Shown piece after piece: positions 24,868 to 37,769 of a stretch of DNA of 64,000 nt. Position numbers and translations under genes: made by a program. The notes under the pieces were generated by a model. It was given only the letters and a program-made list of their open reading frames with translations. It made no database searches and was not told the origin of the DNA. Within the stretch, counting starts at the first letter, position 1. Every line of letters begins with the position of its first letter. Origin of the DNA: Druceiella hillmani. Its lineage: Eukaryota; Arthropoda; Insecta; Lepidoptera; Hepialidae. The stretch spans positions 40,071,001-40,135,000 of the forward strand of contig JAYKKI010000007.1 in assembly GCA_039881145.1 (NCBI GenBank). Reading direction: 5' to 3'.

Positions 24868-25250
24868 CAAAATTAGCATCATCCATGCTGGAGCACATTC
24901 GCCTTTGAAATCCGGATACGGCCTTCTGATCGCAACTTTAACGTTAGCCTCATAGTAGCAGCTTATAAAAAGGCAATTTCCGCTTCGGGCAGCTTTCTAA
25001 TAAATATTCCATCCACACTATTTTGGTTTGACTTTATCAATTTATTATTGAAAACATGGTACAGGTTTCGAAGCTTATTAGTTATGTTAATAAGGTGTAT
25101 TTAGACATCCAGAATGTACAAAGTAGTTTTACATGCAACAATATGTTTTTTTTAAATATTTAGTCTTATATTATTATTGAAGCCAGATTTATAGGATGCT
25201 GCAGGATTATCTCATATAGCATATATTTTAGAATCTGTGATACAATATAA
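24868..25250. other. Conserved block c with a reversed d-like segment, copy A2
   Basis: The segment opens with AAAATTAGCATCATCCATGC and runs through CCGGATACGGCC, then GCAGCTTATAAAAAGGCAAT and TTCGGGCAGCTTTC, and ends near ATTTATAGGATGCTGCAGGA. Counterparts are at 35,550-35,910 (B1), 42,234-42,590 (B2) and a truncated copy at about 20,370-20,410 (A1). The first 60 bases resemble block d in the opposite orientation. Base differences among copies show no codon periodicity, so I favour a non-coding conserved segment. Confidence 0.4.
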
Positions 25251-25619
25251 CCCATGTTATATGCATTTAATTTATATATAACCAATGACATAAATCCCTT
25301 TTGCTTTATCAATTTATAACAATATAATGTCATTAATCTTTGTTGATATTTGTAAAAGGTTCAAAATCAAGTATCTTATTTTTTTATTCATTTACGTTAT
25401 TTCGCGTATATTTTTTCATTAAAGCGACATAAATATCAAAACATTTAATTTTAATGTTTGTCGATCAACATCCTCTTTCAAATTTAAATATAACACTTCT
25501 CTGATAACTAAGAAAACTATATAAATATGTCTACCGAAATTTTATAAACATCTCATGAAATTTTCTTTTCAAAATTCTGTCATTATCTTTCCGTTTTTAC
25601 AATAGCCACTTTTTAATAT

Positions 25620-26030
25620 GTATATAACTACTCAGATCATCTCGCTCAAAACTGGCAACTTTTGAGTAAAATTACTTCCTATGACATAAAATTTCCGCAG
25701 ACGAAAATTTAGGGAAAATAAGCGCAGACGAGATTCAGCGAATGGCTTAAGAAATATCCGGCTGCCCAATTTGGCCCATTAGCTTTTATATTTATTTCTT
25801 TGGGCGGCGTTTTCCTTCAATTCCCGTTTCGACCAGTCCAATTTATGAATCGATTGACAAAAAATGGATCTTTTAATTACAGGGCCATGCGGGCAGAAAA
25901 ATGGTTTGATAAAAAATTATTTATTTATTATGATGGTACGGCCCAATTCATCCTAGCTGATTATTTTATAACTAAATATAAAGACATAATAGGTCTTTCA
26001 GGTGAATATTACTCCCTAAAATAACGTGTT
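25620..26030. other. Four-copy conserved block b, copy A2
   Basis: Homologous to A1, B1 and B2. The minus-strand frame from the conserved ATG (25,779-25,777) has two in-frame stops (TAA and TGA), so this copy cannot encode the peptide that B1 could. The homeodomain-type motif is reduced to CGATTGAC at 25,851-25,858. A 74-codon plus-strand frame at 25,800-26,024 starts inside the block but is not conserved in other copies. Confidence 0.5.
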
Positions 26031-26349
26031 TAAAAACTTATTTCGCAATATTTTTTTCAATTGACTGAAACCTTAAAATTTTGTTCAAATTATCTGAAGT
26101 GAAAATAAATACAGCAAAGAAATTCTTTCGTCTATGTATAAGTGCTTGCTTATTAGCGTTTATTTAAGCCATTTGGAAATATATGTTTTTTCATATTTTT
26201 GTTTTTAATATTTGTTATAATTCTCAAAGATACGAGAAAACTAAAAATTTCTATTATTTTACAACTTTCGTTTTTACAAACGTCCTTTTTCTTCATAAAA
26301 TGTATTATTCTGCAAAGCAAATTGTCATAATACATAATTAAATATGCAA

Positions 26350-28860
26350 AGGATCGGGAAATACGATGCGAGAAATAGATTCAGAATCTGACACACTGCC
26401 GATAGGCAAATCAGTTGAATAATTTTTGGCTGCTGGCTAGATATAGCTGACATAGAAGACCGTAGAAACGTATTTAATGCAGAATAATTGTACAGATTTT
26501 TTATTTCACCCAGATTCCGTCTAAAATGTGAATTTCGGCTGATGTTTTTATTTTGACCAAAAAGTCATCGGAACTGTGGCAAATTCGAAACTAAATTCGT
26601 GATATTTTGCTTTGCCTTTTGGCGACGTTCGGCACAGCGGCGATAACGAAAAAAAGAAGTCGGAGCCATGTAGAAAAGTATACATTTATGATATGTTTAT
26701 ATATCGGAACAAAAAGGTATCAAAGTAAAAAACGGCTGTAAACTTGTAGTGCAGAGCATGAAACAATTACATCTTCCCGTTATGGCAATTTTGAAATGAT
26801 TTTATGAAACTACATTAATTTTTTTGTTTTATAATGCAAGCTTATATATCATAACCGCTCTCACATCATTGGAAAATCACTAATTGTAAACTCGGGATAA
26901 TTGTGAAAGCGTTATAATGACAAATATGAAAAAAATAAGTGGATACATATAAGAACAAAGGATTTTCTTCAGCCAAAAATTATTCAACTGGTTTCAACAT
27001 TCAAGACGTTAACATCGATTCTATATACGTTGCTATTGCTTTTATGATAGCCAGTCTCTAATTCGCCTTATCAACTTATCTACGGCTGAAAATATGTCCG
27101 CACCTCTTGCTTACACGCAGTGGACGCGTCGCCGAACATTACCTACACTGGATAGCGCGCTATGTAAATAGTGATGAGACATGATGATAATTAGTTTTAT
27201 ATTAAAAAATATATATTTAAAAAATAGTATATACTATAGAAATAGTATAGAAATATTTTTTCAAAAATAATAATTGTTTTTTATTTTAAATTTTGATGGA
27301 AAACGTATGCCAAAAACTATTCAACGTCCGTGTTATCAAACGTGGCATGAAATGTAATTTGTTGTTATAGCTTTCACATAGACTATGCGTTTCCAAAAAA
27401 TATCTTCAATACTTATTTTTATGAATAAGTGGAAAAACTATATCATGTCATAATTCTTTTACCCATTCGATTCCTTATTTTTTTACTAATATTTAATTTG
27501 TATTAAAATTATTTTATACAGTCGGATAAATATACTACTTACACAGTAGTTCACCTGTATTTGCAGCTAAAATATTTCGCAAATATAAAATGGTAAGTAC
27601 TAATATTAGTCTATCATTCGAAATAAATTTAGCACTAAATGTAAACAGTACCAGTTTTGAAACATTTCAATTTAACTAAAATAATAATTTCAAGAATTAT
27701 ACAAAGAAACTCATTGATCCAAATTTTGATTAGCGAGTAAGCGGCAAGTAGTAGATAATGTACACATTCTCTCTAGAGCAATTCCAAGGAGAGATATATT
27801 ATGAAAACTGACAATTATATGAGGAAATTTGACATATATTTCCGCTGTCAGTAAAGAAAAGTGAAAAAATATATGAACTCAAAAGAATTAGAAATTACGC
27901 CGGACTTTACACACTGAAGTTCAAATAAATTGAGAATGAAACATTGGAATTCAGTTACAAGAACCATCGTCAGCTTACTTAATTGATAGATTTAGCATAC
28001 GAATGCATTAGAAATGAAGTTCTCTTATATATCAAGTGTTTACAAATATTAATATTTTATAGTCTTTATATCAATATACTGCTATGCTCAACTTTATTCT
28101 TACTGTTACTTGGTACTTTTTTTTGACTTAATGGAAAGTCTAGTTAGAAATAAAATTCAAATAGAAGAAAATTTGCCGACTATTAGGAAAACACTAAAAA
28201 AATTTGCCACTTGCAAACCATTTCCGCTTTATTCAGACGAACTTTAATTATTTGGAAATGTTTAACGCATTTTATTTAAATAAATGAATTTTTAAACTAA
28301 TTATATAATTTTTACAATTTAATACGTTAACTTGTATTTAAATCGCAGAAATAACTATATACTGTACATTTGCATGGCTGACGTATTACTTATCAACTTT
28401 ACTCTATCTTGTTCTATTAACAGTATTGTATATGGCGAAATTGTATCTAATGTCTAAAAAATTGTAATGGTTTTTGGATTAATTTTTTGGTAAGTACATA
28501 TTAATCAGCATATTTCTATATATACCGGTGTAATTATTGTTCGGCAGACATATCAACCTATCAATTCAATTTATATTTCATGAACGTGAAATATTTTATA
28601 AGCCGAAAATAACAATAAAAGATAAGGAAGATATACAAACTAGTGGAAACACTAATTAAATTATGAGATTGCAAAACTACAAAACAATCCAAAAAAATTA
28701 CTTTACTTGAGATTGCCAACAAAGACGTCAGGTCTCCCAAGTCTACCCGCATTCGAGTTGCTTACCTGACCATATCGCTGCGCCTCTCTCTTATACGCAG
28801 TGGACACGCACCCGACCCAACACTGCAGCCAAAGTACTAGTAGTAAATTTTTCAGTAATT
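26350..28860. other. Unit A segment missing from unit B
   Basis: The part of the inner duplicate A2 corresponding to A1 21,350-22,800 continues here: the GCAGTGGACGCG block at 27,120, the TAGTGATGAGACATGA block at 27,170 and degenerate block a at 27,700-27,930. A further GCAGTGGACACG motif lies at 28,798. Unit B jumps from about 43,550 to about 44,490 without this interval and carries a 56-bp minisatellite at the junction. Confidence 0.55.
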
Positions 28861-28869
28861 GTAAGTATA

Positions 28870-31800
28870 CATGAAGGACAAATTTTGCTAAAAGCCTTTA
28901 GTCTGGATAGCATATAAAATTGTCTGTGGAGAGATATGAAGAACGCGTGAATTATTTAAAACATTACAAACGATAGCGTCGGCTATAAATGGTTGTTCAT
29001 TTAAGTGGCGATGCTCTACAATATGTTTACAGGTGTTACGTAGATACAAATTTCAATGCGTTTGAATTTATTAAGCAACTGTTTTGCAAGGTATATATTG
29101 TATATAACTTTATTGTATAGTATTTATGAAAAATATATCTGATGAAAGCAGAATTGTTTCCTATGAAGAATTAATTTTTCTCTTATGACAAATCTTATAT
29201 TCGAGCGTTTATTCCACTTAAATGTCTTCAGTAATTAGGAAGTTAATAATAATAATTATGAATGATAACGAGATGCTACGTAATTAAAACACATTCTTCT
29301 GTTTGTTTGAAATTATTCAAAAGATCTAGCATAATTCTATAACATAGAACTAAGAGCGCGGAGTTTTTAGCCTTTTAAGAAATGACTGTTTGCGTGATAT
29401 AAATGTAAATAAAAGAGTGTGAGAGTACGAAAACAAAATAATGCCATTTACATCCCACTTGTAAATATCGTCAGAATAAAATGATACATTATATTACTGT
29501 TCTGACAATATTATAAATTGGACGAAACTTGAAATAAGTGAATCCAAACAAGCCATGGGTAAATAAACTTCACAAACTTTAACGGAGTCAATAAAATTTT
29601 TGCGATAATGCTGAAGGTAAAAAAAATAAAATGTTACGGAAAACTCGCTGACGCTTCCACAAGTCATGGTTGCTTTCTTCACGTCCGGTCACACAATACG
29701 TTATCGAATTGCATACTAACTTAACAACGTCATCGGTACGTGTGTAACTAAATCGTTTTTCGGTTTTAGGTTTCGCGATGCACGAATGGAGCTAGAAGAC
29801 GTTCCTTCATTCAGCGAAAGGAGTTTGGGTTTAATTTTATTCAATTACTTAAAATTGGCACCAAAAATACAAATAAACATAAGCAGACTATGATTTGCCT
29901 AATTAAAATGAATGAACACATTCTAAGTTTTTATATAATTTTTTGTAGTGCAATCTTTTTCGTAAGTTTGGATTGCCTTTTTAAATTACTTAAAGCTCCA
30001 AACTTTAACGTATCTGTTGTAGTAATTTATAAATTTATTGTGGCCCGCAGTGAGCATAGTCTTGAGTAATACTTTGGTAATCAAATTCATTTTTCTCAAA
30101 TATTTCTTTTTTCAATAATTTGGAAGCTTGATTTAATAACATAATATACAAGCCTTTTAATAGCATCTTGAAAACCACCAGCTCAATATTAGGTATATTT
30201 AAATTATTGTAAACTTTTGGGGACATTACGGGACATTAATCAATAATTTCTAGAAAAAACCTCATTATAGTTGTTGACTAAGTAATAAATTCACATATTG
30301 AAATAATGTTTCTTTTCAATGTTTTATTTATTCTCAATGATTCATTTTGAACTAAAAAACCATTTCAGCTGGTCGCTATATTAATTCTACCATCGTTATT
30401 ACATTAAAATAAAATGTCGTCCATTATTGTCAAAGAAGTTAATATTTAGCAGCCACTTTACTTCTCATAAATGCTTAATATATAAGAAAACTTCATTTAA
30501 ACACATAGCATTGTACTTCTTCATGCGGACATGAAATGCAATCGCAGTGGATGCTAAAGCACAAAGTAATTTTCTGTTAGTTTGAAATTAACACCGTGAA
30601 GGAAAAATCAAATATTATTTTTTCTTTTTTTTCCATAGCGGGAATAAATATAAAATGCCCAGTGGTAATCCTATCGCTCGAGTCTTATTACTCCCCTGAG
30701 CATTGCTAGAAAGAGTCCTTCGCACATAACCGCTCCTTGGGTAAAAGTCAAAAGAAAGATTATTTTAACATATATCTTTTCAGAAAAGGTTTAAACTAAT
30801 GCATTTCTCTGTATAATTCTTCAAATGATTACTTTATGTTTATAAAATGTTTCATGATTGATAAAATGTTTATCTCAATTTTGATCTGTGTAAAGATTAT
30901 TCCGATCGGTAACTTGACATTAGTACTTTCCATTTAATATACCTGAGGCATATAAGTTGTATGGTAACCTATTACGAAACTGATCTGTTCACTCGGCCAC
31001 AAATATTTAATGAAAGGTTTTTTAAAAAGGTAGGGATTGAAATTGTAGCAAAATTTAAAAAAAATGAATAGATAAATAGATTATGAAACGCGGAGCTTTT
31101 CCAAAAACACCAAAAAATAAATATCAATTATATTTTATACAATGACTCAAATGATGTCAAAGCTCTGTAACCGTGACAGTATTTCTTTCTATGATATATT
31201 AAAAACAAATTGAAAATTGTTTAAACTCAAGTTTTCCCTTTAAAATTAACTTAAAACATAGATAATACTATATGGTGGGGCCACTCTATATGGTGGGGCC
31301 ATATAGATAAATGTCTTTTATCCAAAACAAAAGAACAAATACAACTTATATATTAATAAGTCAATTAAATCAATGCCCAATTATTATCATGTTTCACTTC
31401 TATTTAAATGGTTATCATCATGTCTTATACTATAAATGTTGATAAGTTTAACAAATAGTATATTATTAGTATTAGATGAATTATTAGAAAAACGGATAGA
31501 AAACCGACAGTCGTATTATTTGCTTCTATGAATGGTCTAAATTCAAATGGTTGGAGATTCTTAATCAACGCCGTCTTCACGTACTTACTAGCCACTTCGA
31601 TATTTTAAACAATTCGCGAAATCTACATAACATCAATACAGATTCTGACATTTTTTGTCTCAGAATCTAAAGTCTCCTTTTGAAATTTTAGTCACTTTCT
31701 CTATTTCCAAACAAACTACTATTTTTCATGAAACTTTGTTTATTCTACAAGTTACGTTACTTTGAAATCAGCGACTAATCAATATTATACCACGCATATC

Positions 31801-32570
31801 TGAAATAATTCTAAAACTGCCACTTCAGATAAATATTTTTTCTTATAAACTAATTTCTTACTATATTTAGCGTTTTCCAATCTAAATAAAATTAAAATTT
31901 TAATTAAATCCATTCAAGTCTAAAACTATTTTCTTCGTTTCTTAGTGACATAAATCTAAGAAAGTAAACAGGATTTCCCGTAGCATAAACAATATCAGTT
32001 TATAGCATTTAAAATCAGGAGAAAATTTCCCAATCCCGAAACGTAAAGAATCAAGGCTACCCAAAAAAAGAGGGGGAATGGCTATGTCGGACATTGCTAT
32101 GTGGGACATTGCCACGGTTATTTTCGTGAAAAATCAATAATAAATGGCATATCGAGAATAAATTACCCTAGCGCGCTTACAATGTCTGTATTCAAGGTTT
32201 TGGGTCTGGTGTGGCGTCTTGTATCTTTCTCTTTGGAATAAATGATTTACACTTTTTACACACACTTCTCTTAAAAAAACACTTAATTCTCTCAAATCAT
32301 AAAATCAGTCTGTCAGATATGATTCCGTTTATTGATGAAATACGAAAAGTCAAAAATCTTGCGTACATTTCGCACCTGTGCAGTTAACGATATTCGATCG
32401 CTATGAATGTGGGGGTAGTACTGGCAGAAACTACTCCCAAATTCCGCTATCTGCAATACTTTCAGAGAAAAAAAATGCAAATTGTATAATCGTAGTTAAG
32501 GTTAAATTACAGCCAAGTTACCAGAGTCATTTTTGTAAATAGGTAAAAATTGAGTACATAGACAAAATCC
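28870..32570. other. Distal part of unit A, collinear with 44,500-47,995
   Basis: No gene is supported. Slowly diverging islands include TAGCATATAAAAT near 28,907, GCGCGTGAATTATTTAAA.AT near 28,944, AGGTT.CG.GATGCACGAAT near 29,768, the GC-richer ATAAAATGCCC and CTCGAGTCTTATT stretch at 30,650-30,760, and AGGAGAAAATTTCCCAATCC near 32,020. Frames inside these islands are interrupted by indels between copies. A 19-bp tandem duplication (CTATATGGTGGGGCCA) at 31,269-31,304 is restricted to unit A. Confidence 0.5.
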
Positions 32571-32639
32571 GACTCACTTTAGAATACTTTTAGAATATTT
32601 CTATTTTTAATAAATTAATAATAAAAATGGAAAAGTAAA

Positions 32640-33115
32640 AAATTATAAAATATCATATTGGAAAGCATCTGTAAAAATGCCCAATAAAAAGAAAAATGGT
32701 TTACGAAAACATTTGAATAGGCAATTTAACCGAACTAATGTTTATGAAAAATTCTGGTTAAATAGAAATATCAAGAGCTTTTTTTTTTTCAAACCCATTT
32801 TTTAAATTAAGAACAAGCGTTGCACGTCGCTTTAAAGCGTAACAATTCGCGAACCAGGCGTAAAAATGAAATATGGTAAATGGAACTTTAATTTTAAAAG
32901 ACTTATTTAATGGACACTTTACACAATGATAAGCACAAAATTTGACAAGATAATATAACAGAGATCAACAATAAATTCTCATTACTCATCGTTGATGAAG
33001 AACTATGGCTGAAAGCCAGAACATGTAATATTCTCAAAAATCCAGCCTCTATAAAAGAAGCAGTTCAAAAAGAAAATTAATCAAGAAACAATATAGACAG
33101 AAACTCAACAGACGC
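32640..33115 (+). repeat. Repeat R1, copy 2, at the A/B junction
   Basis: Homologous to 9,050-9,630. It fills the gap between the end of unit A and the start of unit B. Its last part has an open plus-strand frame (LLIVDEELWLKARTCNILKN, then VQKEN and TAA). Confidence 0.6.
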
Positions 33116-35072
33116 GGAAGTTAGCATTTTGGCTTGGCCTGTACCTCCCAACCCTCTCAGCCAATGGTATATTAATGTGGTCATAAATGCCCCCAAGCTT
33201 CTAGCTCTCTTCCTCTGATATGGTATCCGACTGACGATGGCTCTAAGTTATGAACGAACTGAATTTTGTTCCAGTTGGAATAATATTAAAATAATAACAA
33301 CCAGATTAATAGTTTCGGAACCATTCCATATTTTTATATCCTATTATATCATCACGCAAACGTTACAAGATTGTGAAGTATGACCTTATGCAAGAGTGAA
33401 CTTTTAGAAATATTCGCGTCAAGACATGTATTAATAATAAAAAATTCTGTGGTATATTTTCTAAAGTAAACACACCTCATCAAAATGTAAGTGAAACTGA
33501 TGAAAGATCAATCGGAATGCTGGCAAAACTGGAAATTAGCTTAATTTATGTAACAGAAATCATAAACGTCGCTTTAGAGTAGTGATCAAAATTCATTTAG
33601 AGATTTAAAATATTCAGATTCGTATATCCAAAAAATCCGATATAATTCGAGATTTTGGGGAAGAAAATGTCAATTTATGAACGACCTCTAACGAGAAAGA
33701 ATTTAAATAAAGTATATAAACAATTTAAACTTTTTGGTCCATTTCGTTATTCTTTATTGAATTAAAACTCCTTGTCGATAGTTTATAATCTGCGTAATTA
33801 CTTCATTCGCTGTTATATTTTTAAACATTTACTTTTTGATAAATAAATATTATTGGTATTAATAAGAAGAAAGTTAAAAGGCGAAATGTATTATGCAAAT
33901 CTGTACAGCTCTTCAATCCTATACAAATCGTCATATTTAATTTCTTTTTCAACACTCAATCCCAACTCCCAGCCCCACCACTCAAGATAAGAGAAGCGAA
34001 CGACTAAAATCATATAACTTTTAATGGAACACCACTTGCAGACAAGATTTACGTTTCATTACATTTGCGAATTCGCCTATTTAATATCAGTTAAATGAAA
34101 GATTGTTAATACTTTTTAAATTAACTTACATTAAGGCTGCATTTACCAGTAAGACGTATAAGGGAAAATTGCGCGCCGTTCAGTGTTTCTGAATCTTAAA
34201 TCTTTAAAGATTTTCTCATTTTTTACTAAATAATGATGACATAATTAGTGACATAATTAATGTAATCCATAAAATATACCTCCTCATCATGAGCCGTATT
34301 TTATACATATTTACTTTATAAAATTAAGTCATGCAAAATAGAAAAATATCCGATATTCGGTAAAAATATTTAACTATATGTCATCTTATTTACCATTACC
34401 CTTTGAAATGACACGCAAGAGTTGAGGGACATTTTTGTATTTAAGTATACTTGTTTCTTTGAAACCATAAACCCGTATATAAACTGGTCTAAAAAGCTAA
34501 GTATTCTTTCTAAATTATTTTTAAATTGTTAGTCCTAAGTAATAGCGAGAATTGCATAGTTATTTATAAAACTACAATATAAAATGTCACATACACCGGA
34601 AGCAATTACTTTGGATATGTTCAACGCCGGCTCATAAATTTTTCATATACTCAAATTAATATAAACTTTAAATCACTAAGCGAAACGATATATGTATATT
34701 ATTGCGGTCATAGAATCCAGTAAACGTTGGATACGTTGTATAATAACGAAAGTAATATAAAAATGGGTTGAAAATTGTTTTGAATTGCACATTTTATTTC
34801 CCATTTTAATCAGATCCAGTGTTTATATTTGTAGAGAAGAAGTGGATAAAGATGCCGACAATGTCTTTGTCCTGTGATTACACCGTATAAAAATCCCAAA
34901 ATATAGATCAATATTTGGAACTTACTTTAGAAAAGCAATGAATGGATGGGACAGAAATTTTTCACCATTCGTACATTGGTATTTCGTTCATAAAAGCTCA
35001 ATCTGTTATTTCTTCCTTCAAAATCTCAGATTATCTCGGATTCAGGTATGAGGATACGAGAATGTATATTTC

Positions 35073-35195
35073 AAAGGCCGCACAGGATAAGAAGGACGGA
35101 CTGCGAGGACCGTACTCATTTTGAAAACTTCATTTTGCACTAATATAAAGATATTTTTTTAGATATTAGTACGAAACACCTTGCCGCTCTATGAA
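35073..35195 (-). other. Conserved block d, copy B, left arm of an inverted repeat
   Basis: The minus strand reads VFKMSTVLAVRPSYPVRP, preceded by RAARCFVLIS in a shifted frame. It is homologous to 19,855-19,980. A second, oppositely oriented copy lies at 35,476-35,608, so the two arms diverge from a 280-bp spacer. The right arm keeps GCGGCAAGGCATTTTGGGCT and AAAATGAGCACGATCC. The frame-breaking indel in this copy argues against present-day translation of the whole block. Confidence 0.35.
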
Positions 35196-35475
35196 TTAAC
35201 AATAGAGTATTAAAAATTATCTCTACCTGCCGTATTCTACAACCATGCACCGATTCTAATACTGATAAAATAAATATTTGTTTATACATCTAACTTTAAC
35301 AAAATATTGCTAACATATAATAAAATGTCCCAAGAAACTAAATGTCATTCTGAATGGTTTTATTTTAATGTTTTATTATATTCATGAATGTGTTTGAGTT
35401 ATGTGTGTAATACATTTATTGAGTGCAAGAGATGTAAATAACTGTTAATATTTGTTATTATTAATATCAACCGCC

Positions 35476-35608
35476 ATGCGGCAAGGCATTTTGGGCTAAT
35501 ATTCCGTTTTTTAATTTTTTTGAGAAATTATGTTTACGTTTGATGATTTTAAAATGAGCACGATCCGTACCGGAGTGCATTAGTCCTGCTTATCCAACTA
35601 CGGCATTT
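35476..35608 (+). repeat. Inverted copy of block d (right arm)
   Basis: On the plus strand GCGGCAAGGCATTTTGGGCT matches unit A block d read on the minus strand, and AAAATGAGCACGATCCGTAC matches the start of the conserved peptide-like core. An insertion and stops follow, so no frame is kept. It leads directly into conserved block c. In unit A the equivalent arm has been deleted (around 20,310-20,370). Confidence 0.5.
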
Positions 35609-36034
35609 CCAAATGTCTATCGATCGTCACTCGAACGTCAGGTCACTGTTTGTGAAAAGAATTTCCGGTTCGGGAAGATTCTTGATCAATTTTTTACTCA
35701 CGCTATTAGCATGTTGATTTCATCAATTTATTGTACTCAATATAGCAGACTTTGAAAATTGAATTAGTTATATTATTAATCTGTATTTAGACTTTCGGAA
35801 TGAATAAAGTAGTTTTAAATATCACAGCATGTTTTGAAAACAATTGGTCTCGTGTAAAATTTAAATCTAAGCTAGATTTATGGGGTGCTGCAGAATTATC
35901 TCAGATAGCGTATATTTCTAGATAGTATGGTACTAACTGCAGGTAAATGGTAAATAACTTTATCTATTTAAAACTATCTAACAATATTAATGGTTAAATA
36001 AAAATTAATTAAAACGGTTTAAAATGTTTCTATT

Positions 36035-37590
36035 TTTAACCGATTTCAAAAAAAGGAGGAGGTTCTCAATTCGTCGGAATCTTTTTTTTATGTATATTCA
36101 GCGATAATTCTTTACCGAGTAAACCGATTTTGATGATTCTTTTTTTATTTCAAAGAAAGTATGGCCCCATATAAATAACTATATGTGTAGACCCATATGA
36201 ATATGGTGATGATCCGATGACGAAGTCCGAAAATTAATGATGGAACTCCTTGACAAATGGGAGTAAATCAACTATTTTTCAAGGTATTTACTACGGGTAG
36301 TTGTTATTTTGCAAAATAACTACACCACTTACTAGGTCCGGGTATAATGATAAATTCTGGATATGAACAATGGAACTCCTTAACAGATTTCACTTACTAG
36401 TAGTTTTCACTTTGCGAAATAACAACACCATTGACAAGGTCAGTGGAACTGGAACTGAATGGAACTTCTCAACGGATGGTAGTAAATTGAAAGTGATTCA
36501 AGATATTTCCTACTGGCAGTTGTTATTTTGCAAAATACCTACACTATTGAACATGTCAGAGTGTAATGGTGCATTCTGGAGATGAACAATGGAACTCCTT
36601 ATCGAAGGTAAACATAATTTCTCTGGAATATTAGACTAAAATGCCTTACCGCACTTATTTATATTACGGTTTTATAATTATTTATTTATCAAACGTAATT
36701 CAAAGTGTTTACCGCTGATTGTTTTTACATTGCAAAATAACTGCACCATCGACAAGTCAATGTGTGATGATTAGTTCTGAAAATGAATATTGTAACTCTT
36801 TAATGGATGGTAGTAAATCGATCGTGATTCAATATATATACTACTGATTAGTTGTTACTTTAGTTATTACTTTACAAAATCTGATCTTCGATTTCGGATG
36901 TGGAAAACGGAACTCCTCAAGTGGTTGGTTTTTAATTTGCAAAATCGGATATTTGACTTTAGATATGAAGAACCGAACTCCTCAACGACTAATAGCTAAC
37001 CATTAGCGTCCACTACTATCGTTTCATTTCTATGTGTAGATAATAAATTTTAGACAAAGAGGAAATTATCTATAAACTAGCTTTTGCCTACGACTTTTAA
37101 TAATTATCCAACATTCTGAGAAAGAAAATAATTGTGATGATTGTATTATCAATATATTAGTCACTAAACATTTTAAAATAAAATATCTTTTTAAAAACCG
37201 ACTTCAAAAAAGGTCGGTACTAAAAAGTAAAAAGTAATTAACTCAAAATAGGTACCTACTTATTAGCAATAAATAACCAAGTTCCTTATTTTCGAAGTCG
37301 GTGCCAGCACCGCCGATCAACTTAAACAAATGTAAATTTTTATATTATCAATATGCCCTTTATGAATCTATTTAGGTTTGTAAATACATTAAAAGTTGAA
37401 GTTTTACATTATAAATTAAAATTAAATTATAAATTTGTTTAAGTTGGTCGACAATGCTTGCACCGAGTTCAAAAATAAGTAACTTATTTATTGCAAATAA
37501 ATAGGTACCTATTTTGAGTTAATTATTTTTTTAATTTTTAATAGTCTTTTTTTTTCAGTCGGTTTTTAAAAGATATTTTATACATATAAC
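36035..37590 (+). mobile_element. Lepidopteran repeat element with ACCGAxTTCAAAAAA ends, unit B only
   Basis: The left end AACCGATTTCAAAAAAAGGA followed by GGAGGTTCTCAATTCGTCGG is a motif I know as abundant in moth and butterfly genomes; the right end is the inverted CAGTCGGTTTTTAAAAG. Inside are diverged tandem repeats built on TGGAACTCCTTAACGGATGG with TTATTTTGCAAAATAACTAC (36,241-36,990), then a palindromic module at 37,178-37,583. No transposase frame is seen, so it is non-autonomous. It is absent from the matching point of unit A, so it inserted after the duplication. Confidence 0.7.
37178..37583. repeat. Foldback module with ~150-bp inverted arms
   Basis: Starting AAAATATCTTTTTAAAAACC and ending with the reverse complement GGTTTTTAAAAGATATTTTA-like sequence. 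The arms share AACTCAAAATAGGTACCTA, a TTATT.GCAATAAATAA stretch, an AGTCGGTGC-type motif and AACTTAAACAAAT. It is nested at the right end of the element at 36,035-37,590 and may be the terminal inverted repeat pair of a separate MITE. Confidence 0.75.
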
Positions 37591-37769
37591 ATTTTTAACT
37601 AAATTATTGTTCATTCATTTACGTCACTCTGAATACATTCTTTCCTTGAAGTGACGTAAACACCAAAGAATTTAATTTCAATTTTCATCGACCGACGTCC
37701 TCTTACAATTTTGCTACTACAAATTTAGACACTACACTTCGTCAAGATGCACAAAATAATAGAAATATG

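Larger units (their letters stand above)
18315..32570 (+). repeat. Segmental duplication unit A (~14.3 kb)
   Basis: This unit aligns collinearly with unit B (33,117-47,995). Anchor pairs include the GCATTTTGGCTT block at 18,322/33,124, the AAGATAAGAGAAGCGAACGA block at 18,868/33,984, the AAGGCCGCAC block at 19,855/35,073, the four-copy block at 20,700/37,950, the GACGGGATTAT block at 22,660/39,296, the inner paralogues at 24,880/42,240 and 25,740/43,040, and the TAGCATATAAAAT block at 28,907/44,538. It ends with the GTTAAGGTTAAAT block at 32,495/47,915. Identity in the best stretches is roughly 80-90% by eye. Unit-specific insertions and losses are annotated separately. No intact gene with obvious function is contained in it. 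Confidence 0.85.
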
